The position numbers were made by a program, and so were the translations under genes. The notes beneath the pieces were generated by a model. The model was not told the DNA's origin. It saw nothing but the letters and a program-made list of their open reading frames with translations, and did no database searches. Below are positions 61,543-64,000 of a stretch of 64,000 nt of DNA, in pieces (within the stretch, counting starts at the first letter, position 1; each line of letters begins with the position of its first letter). Source of the stretch: Amycolatopsis sp. GM8 (GTDB lineage: Bacteria > Actinomycetota > Actinomycetes > Mycobacteriales > Pseudonocardiaceae); assembly GCF_021653975.1 (NCBI RefSeq), contig NZ_JAJKFK010000001.1, positions 372,001 through 436,000 of the forward strand, written 5' to 3'.

Positions 61543-62478
61543 ATGTTAGTTACTCATCTGACTGGCGGTCAGCAGATCACCGTCAGGCGCGGTCAGTTCT
61601 GGATTCCCGGCGAACGCGTCGCGACCGAGGGCGGCACGGTGCAGCGCGCGCCGATGTTCGTGCAGTGGGAGGCACCGGTCGAGAACACCCGCCCGATCCC
61701 GCTGGTGCTCGTGCACGGCGGTGGCGGGCAGGGCACCGACTGGACCGGCACGCCGGACGGCAGGCCCGGCTGGGCGAGCCGGTTCGTCGAGGCAGGGTTC
61801 GCGGTGTACGTCGTCGACCGGTGTGGGCACGGCCGCTCGCCGTACCACCCGGACGTCGTCGGCCCGATGGGTGCGCAATTCCCTTACGAGACAGCGGAAG
61901 CGCTGTTCGCCGGCAACACCGATTGGGCGATCGACCAGCTGGTCGCGCCGATGGGACCGCTGCCGGCCGACCTCGCCGAGTCGCAGCGGATGGACGCCGA
62001 CCGGCTGGGCCGCCTGCTGGACGTGCTCGGCAGTGCGGTGCTGGTCACCCACTCCGCGGGCGGCCCGGTCGGCTGGCTCACGGCCAACGCGCGGCCGGAG
62101 CTGGTCGCCGCGATCGCGGCGGTCGAGCCGATCGGTCCCCCGTTCGCGGAGTTCCCCGGGCTGGGCACGCTGACCTGGGGACTCACCAGCGCGCAGATCC
62201 GGACCGACCCGCCCGCCGAGACGCCGGAAGACGTGCCCGGCCGGCGGATCCCCGGGCTGGCGGGCAAACCCGTCGCGGTGGTGACGGGTGGCGCGTCCGC
62301 GTTCGCCGGGTTCGCGCCGCAGGTCGTCGAGTTCCTCACCGCGGCCGGCGCGCGGGCCGGGCAGCTGCACCTGCCCGATCACGGCGTCGAGGGCAACGGC
62401 CACGGACTGATCTTCGAGCGCAATTCCGACGAGACCGTGACACCCGTCATCGACTGGATCGTGAAGGAGACGTCGTGA
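61543..62478 (+). CDS. alpha/beta hydrolase, esterase type
   Basis: A 311-aa hydrolase: VLVHGGGGQGTDWTG (oxyanion), VDRCGHGRSPYH, LVTHSAGGPVGWLT (nucleophile Ser) and a C-terminal His in GVEGNGHGLIFE. It belongs to a large-lid esterase family often near aromatic-degradation genes. It may hydrolyse an ester or ring-cleavage product. The ATG is 1 bp after the dioxygenase stop; its own stop overlaps the monooxygenase GTG (GTGA). Confidence 0.85.
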   Translation: MLVTHLTGGQQITVRRGQFWIPGERVATEGGTVQRAPMFVQWEAPVENTRPIPLVLVHGGGGQGTDWTGTPDGRPGWASRFVEAGFAVYVVDRCGHGRSPYHPDVVGPMGAQFPYETAEALFAGNTDWAIDQLVAPMGPLPADLAESQRMDADRLGRLLDVLGSAVLVTHSAGGPVGWLTANARPELVAAIAAVEPIGPPFAEFPGLGTLTWGLTSAQIRTDPPAETPEDVPGRRIPGLAGKPVAVVTGGASAFAGFAPQVVEFLTAAGARAGQLHLPDHGVEGNGHGLIFERNSDETVTPVIDWIVKETS

Positions 62479-63647
62479 ACGGCCTGCATGTCAGCGACGA
62501 ATTCGACGCCCTCAACGCGCGGATCGACGAAATCGCCCCGGTGCTGCGGGACGAGGCGGAAAAGAGCGAGGAGCTGGGGCGGCTCACCGACCCGGTCGCC
62601 GACGCCCTGCGCGACAGCGGCGCGTTCAAGATCGGCATCCCGCGTGAGCTGGGCGGGTACGAGTTCTCGCCGCGCCAGGTCATCGACACGATCACCAAGC
62701 TCAGCTACGCGGACGCGTCCGCGGGCTGGGCGCTGATGGCGGTGCAGATGATCACCGGGACCACCGCCGCCTACATCGGACCGGAAGCGGCGGCGGAGCT
62801 GTTTCCCGATGTCGAGGGCGACCGGTACGCGCTGATCGCCGGGCAGGGCACACGTCTGGGCAAGGCGGTCCGCGCCGACGGTGGCTACCGGGTCAGCGGG
62901 CAGTGGGGGTTCGCGTCCGGCGTGTCGATGGCGAGCCACATCCACACCGCCGCGTTCTGCGAGGAAACGGGGCAGCCGCTGGTTTTCACGTTCCCCAAGG
63001 AGCAGGCGACGCTCGTCGACAACTGGGACGTAATGGGCCTGCGCGCGACCTACAGCATCGACTACGTGCTCGACGACCTGTTCGTGCCGTCGTCACACGT
63101 GTTCGAGATATCCACAATGGACCCGCGACAGGGCGGGGCGATCTACCGGCTCGGCATCGCGAACCTCGCCGGGATCTGCCACAACGGCTGGGCGATCGGT
63201 GTCGGCCGCCGGATGCTCGACGAGCTGAAGATCCTGGCGGCGAAGAAGACCGGCACACCCGGATCCACTGTGGACACCGGTCAGTTCCACGCCGAGTACG
63301 CGCAGGCCGAGGCGAAACTGCGCGCGGCGGCCGCGTGGACGAGGGAAGTCTGGGCGGACAACGAGGAAACTCTCGACCGCGGCGAGCTGCTGTCGACGGA
63401 GCAGGAGACGCTGACCCGGCTGGCGCTCAACCACACCACGTGGGCGGTGCAGGCCGTCGGCGCGGCGGCCTACAAATGGGGCGGCACAACGGCTTTACGC
63501 CGGGGCGACCTCCAACGCTACTTCCGCGACCTCAACGCCGGGACGCAGCACGTGACCTCCGGCCCGGTGGTGCTACAAGGCTGCGGCAAATGGCTCGCCG
63601 ACCTCGCGCCCGACGCACACTGGGTCTTCCTCGAACTACAGGGCTAA
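62475..63647 (+). CDS. acyl-CoA dehydrogenase-fold flavin monooxygenase (HsaA/HpaH-like)
   Basis: A 390-aa protein of the acyl-CoA dehydrogenase fold: [60 protein letters not shown] and [20 protein letters not shown]. Relatives are FMNH2/FADH2-dependent monooxygenases that hydroxylate phenols, so it could make the hydroquinone for the upstream dioxygenase. A matching flavin reductase is not in the window. GTG start overlaps the hydrolase stop. Overlaps the peptidase by 4 bp. Confidence 0.85.
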   Translation: MNGLHVSDEFDALNARIDEIAPVLRDEAEKSEELGRLTDPVADALRDSGAFKIGIPRELGGYEFSPRQVIDTITKLSYADASAGWALMAVQMITGTTAAYIGPEAAAELFPDVEGDRYALIAGQGTRLGKAVRADGGYRVSGQWGFASGVSMASHIHTAAFCEETGQPLVFTFPKEQATLVDNWDVMGLRATYSIDYVLDDLFVPSSHVFEISTMDPRQGGAIYRLGIANLAGICHNGWAIGVGRRMLDELKILAAKKTGTPGSTVDTGQFHAEYAQAEAKLRAAAAWTREVWADNEETLDRGELLSTEQETLTRLALNHTTWAVQAVGAAAYKWGGTTALRRGDLQRYFRDLNAGTQHVTSGPVVLQGCGKWLADLAPDAHWVFLELQG

Positions 63648-64000
63648 AGGTTCTCCACCACGACAGGTTCGATGCCCTCGCCCGGCGGCAACGGGAAACC
63701 GAGGATCTGACTGTAGAAACTCAACTCCGCCTCCAGCGCGCGGTGCATGTTCTCCGCGCGCCGGAAACCGTGCTGCTCGCCGGGAAAGAGCACGTACGCG
63801 ACGGGAAGTTCCCGCTCCCGCAACGCGTTCACGATCAGCTCGGACTGGTTGGGCGGCACCACCGGGTCGTCCGCGCCCTGCAAAACCAGCAGTGGCCGGG
63901 AAAACCGGTCGATGTGGTGGATCGGCGACCGCTCGGCGTACACGTCGCTCGCCTGCGGGTACGGGCCGACAAGCCGGTCCAGGTAGCGGCTTTCGAACTT
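63644..64000 (-). CDS. prolyl oligopeptidase family (S9) peptidase, C-terminal fragment
   Basis: The last 118 codons of a larger gene whose start is beyond the right edge. [34 protein letters not shown] (catalytic Asp region) and [20 protein letters not shown] (catalytic His region) are typical of S9 acyl-peptide hydrolases. It ends convergent with the monooxygenase, overlapping by 4 bp. Confidence 0.9.
   Translation of the reverse strand, partial: KFESRYLDRLVGPYPQASDVYAERSPIHHIDRFSRPLLVLQGADDPVVPPNQSELIVNALRERELPVAYVLFPGEQHGFRRAENMHRALEAELSFYSQILGFPLPPGEGIEPVVVENL

Overview
The window reads as chromosomal DNA of a high-GC actinomycete, most like a Pseudonocardiaceae member such as Amycolatopsis. 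This rests on third-position GC bias in almost every gene, many GTG/TTG starts, several F420-type enzymes, an ECF42-type sigma factor with its DGPF partner, and many probable leaderless genes. The genus is an inference. No rRNA, tRNA, CRISPR array, transposase or phage gene was seen.

Layout. 1-8.6 kb: start of an ABC-F gene, a 0.6 kb gap, a type-B carboxylesterase, an amidohydrolase-GAF operon divergent from an RpiR regulator, an APC permease, a MerR-thioredoxin operon, and an F420 nitroreductase fusion. 8.9-17.1 kb: a phenylacetate cluster, paaZABCDE on the minus strand and paaI-paaK-paaR on the plus strand, with two PaaR-like operators in the shared promoter. It holds the CoA ligase, the epoxidase and the ring-opening enzyme, but not paaFGHJ. 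17.1-25.1 kb: MarR with an MFS-isochorismatase fusion, a ChaA-type antiporter, and a heterodimeric ABC exporter with its TetR. 25.1-31.4 kb: flavin protein, DGPF protein and ECF42 sigma factor, then a 1124-aa RecB-like nuclease/helicase, DUF427 and a VOC protein. 31.5-40 kb: NUDIX, MerR, a sulfatase plus an 869-aa TPR membrane protein of unknown function, and two near-duplicate LLM oxidoreductases around a LysR gene. 40-44.5 kb: leuB, a frameshifted second DnaN-like clamp, ilvA and a secreted protein. 44.7-53.6 kb: globin, methyltransferase, quinone oxidoreductase, IclR with a 3-oxoacid CoA-transferase, and several small enzymes. 53.6-64 kb: DUF1992, a phytase-like secreted protein, a TrxR-like/methyltransferase fusion, a second short Rho, an LLM enzyme, and an AraC-controlled dioxygenase-hydrolase-monooxygenase operon, ending in a partial S9 peptidase.

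The most unusual non-genic signal is a pair of unrelated repeat families, both built from 21-bp tandem units. Family A lies at about 8.58, 17.06, 19.52 and 44.5 kb; family B at 50.7 kb. The two largest arrays are inverted repeats that could fold into long hairpins, and one family A array supplies the last codons and stop of a gene. Other features worth checking: fused proteins (MFS-isochorismatase, FAD oxidoreductase-methyltransferase, DUF2867-DDN, MarR-GNAT), a 25-codon ORF overlapping both exporter genes, a second Rho with a structured leader, the broken clamp gene, and at least a dozen genes whose start lies 6-7 nt after a TANNNT box, as expected for leaderless mRNA.

Starts were chosen from Shine-Dalgarno spacing, stop-start overlaps or such -10 boxes; where these disagree the entry says so.
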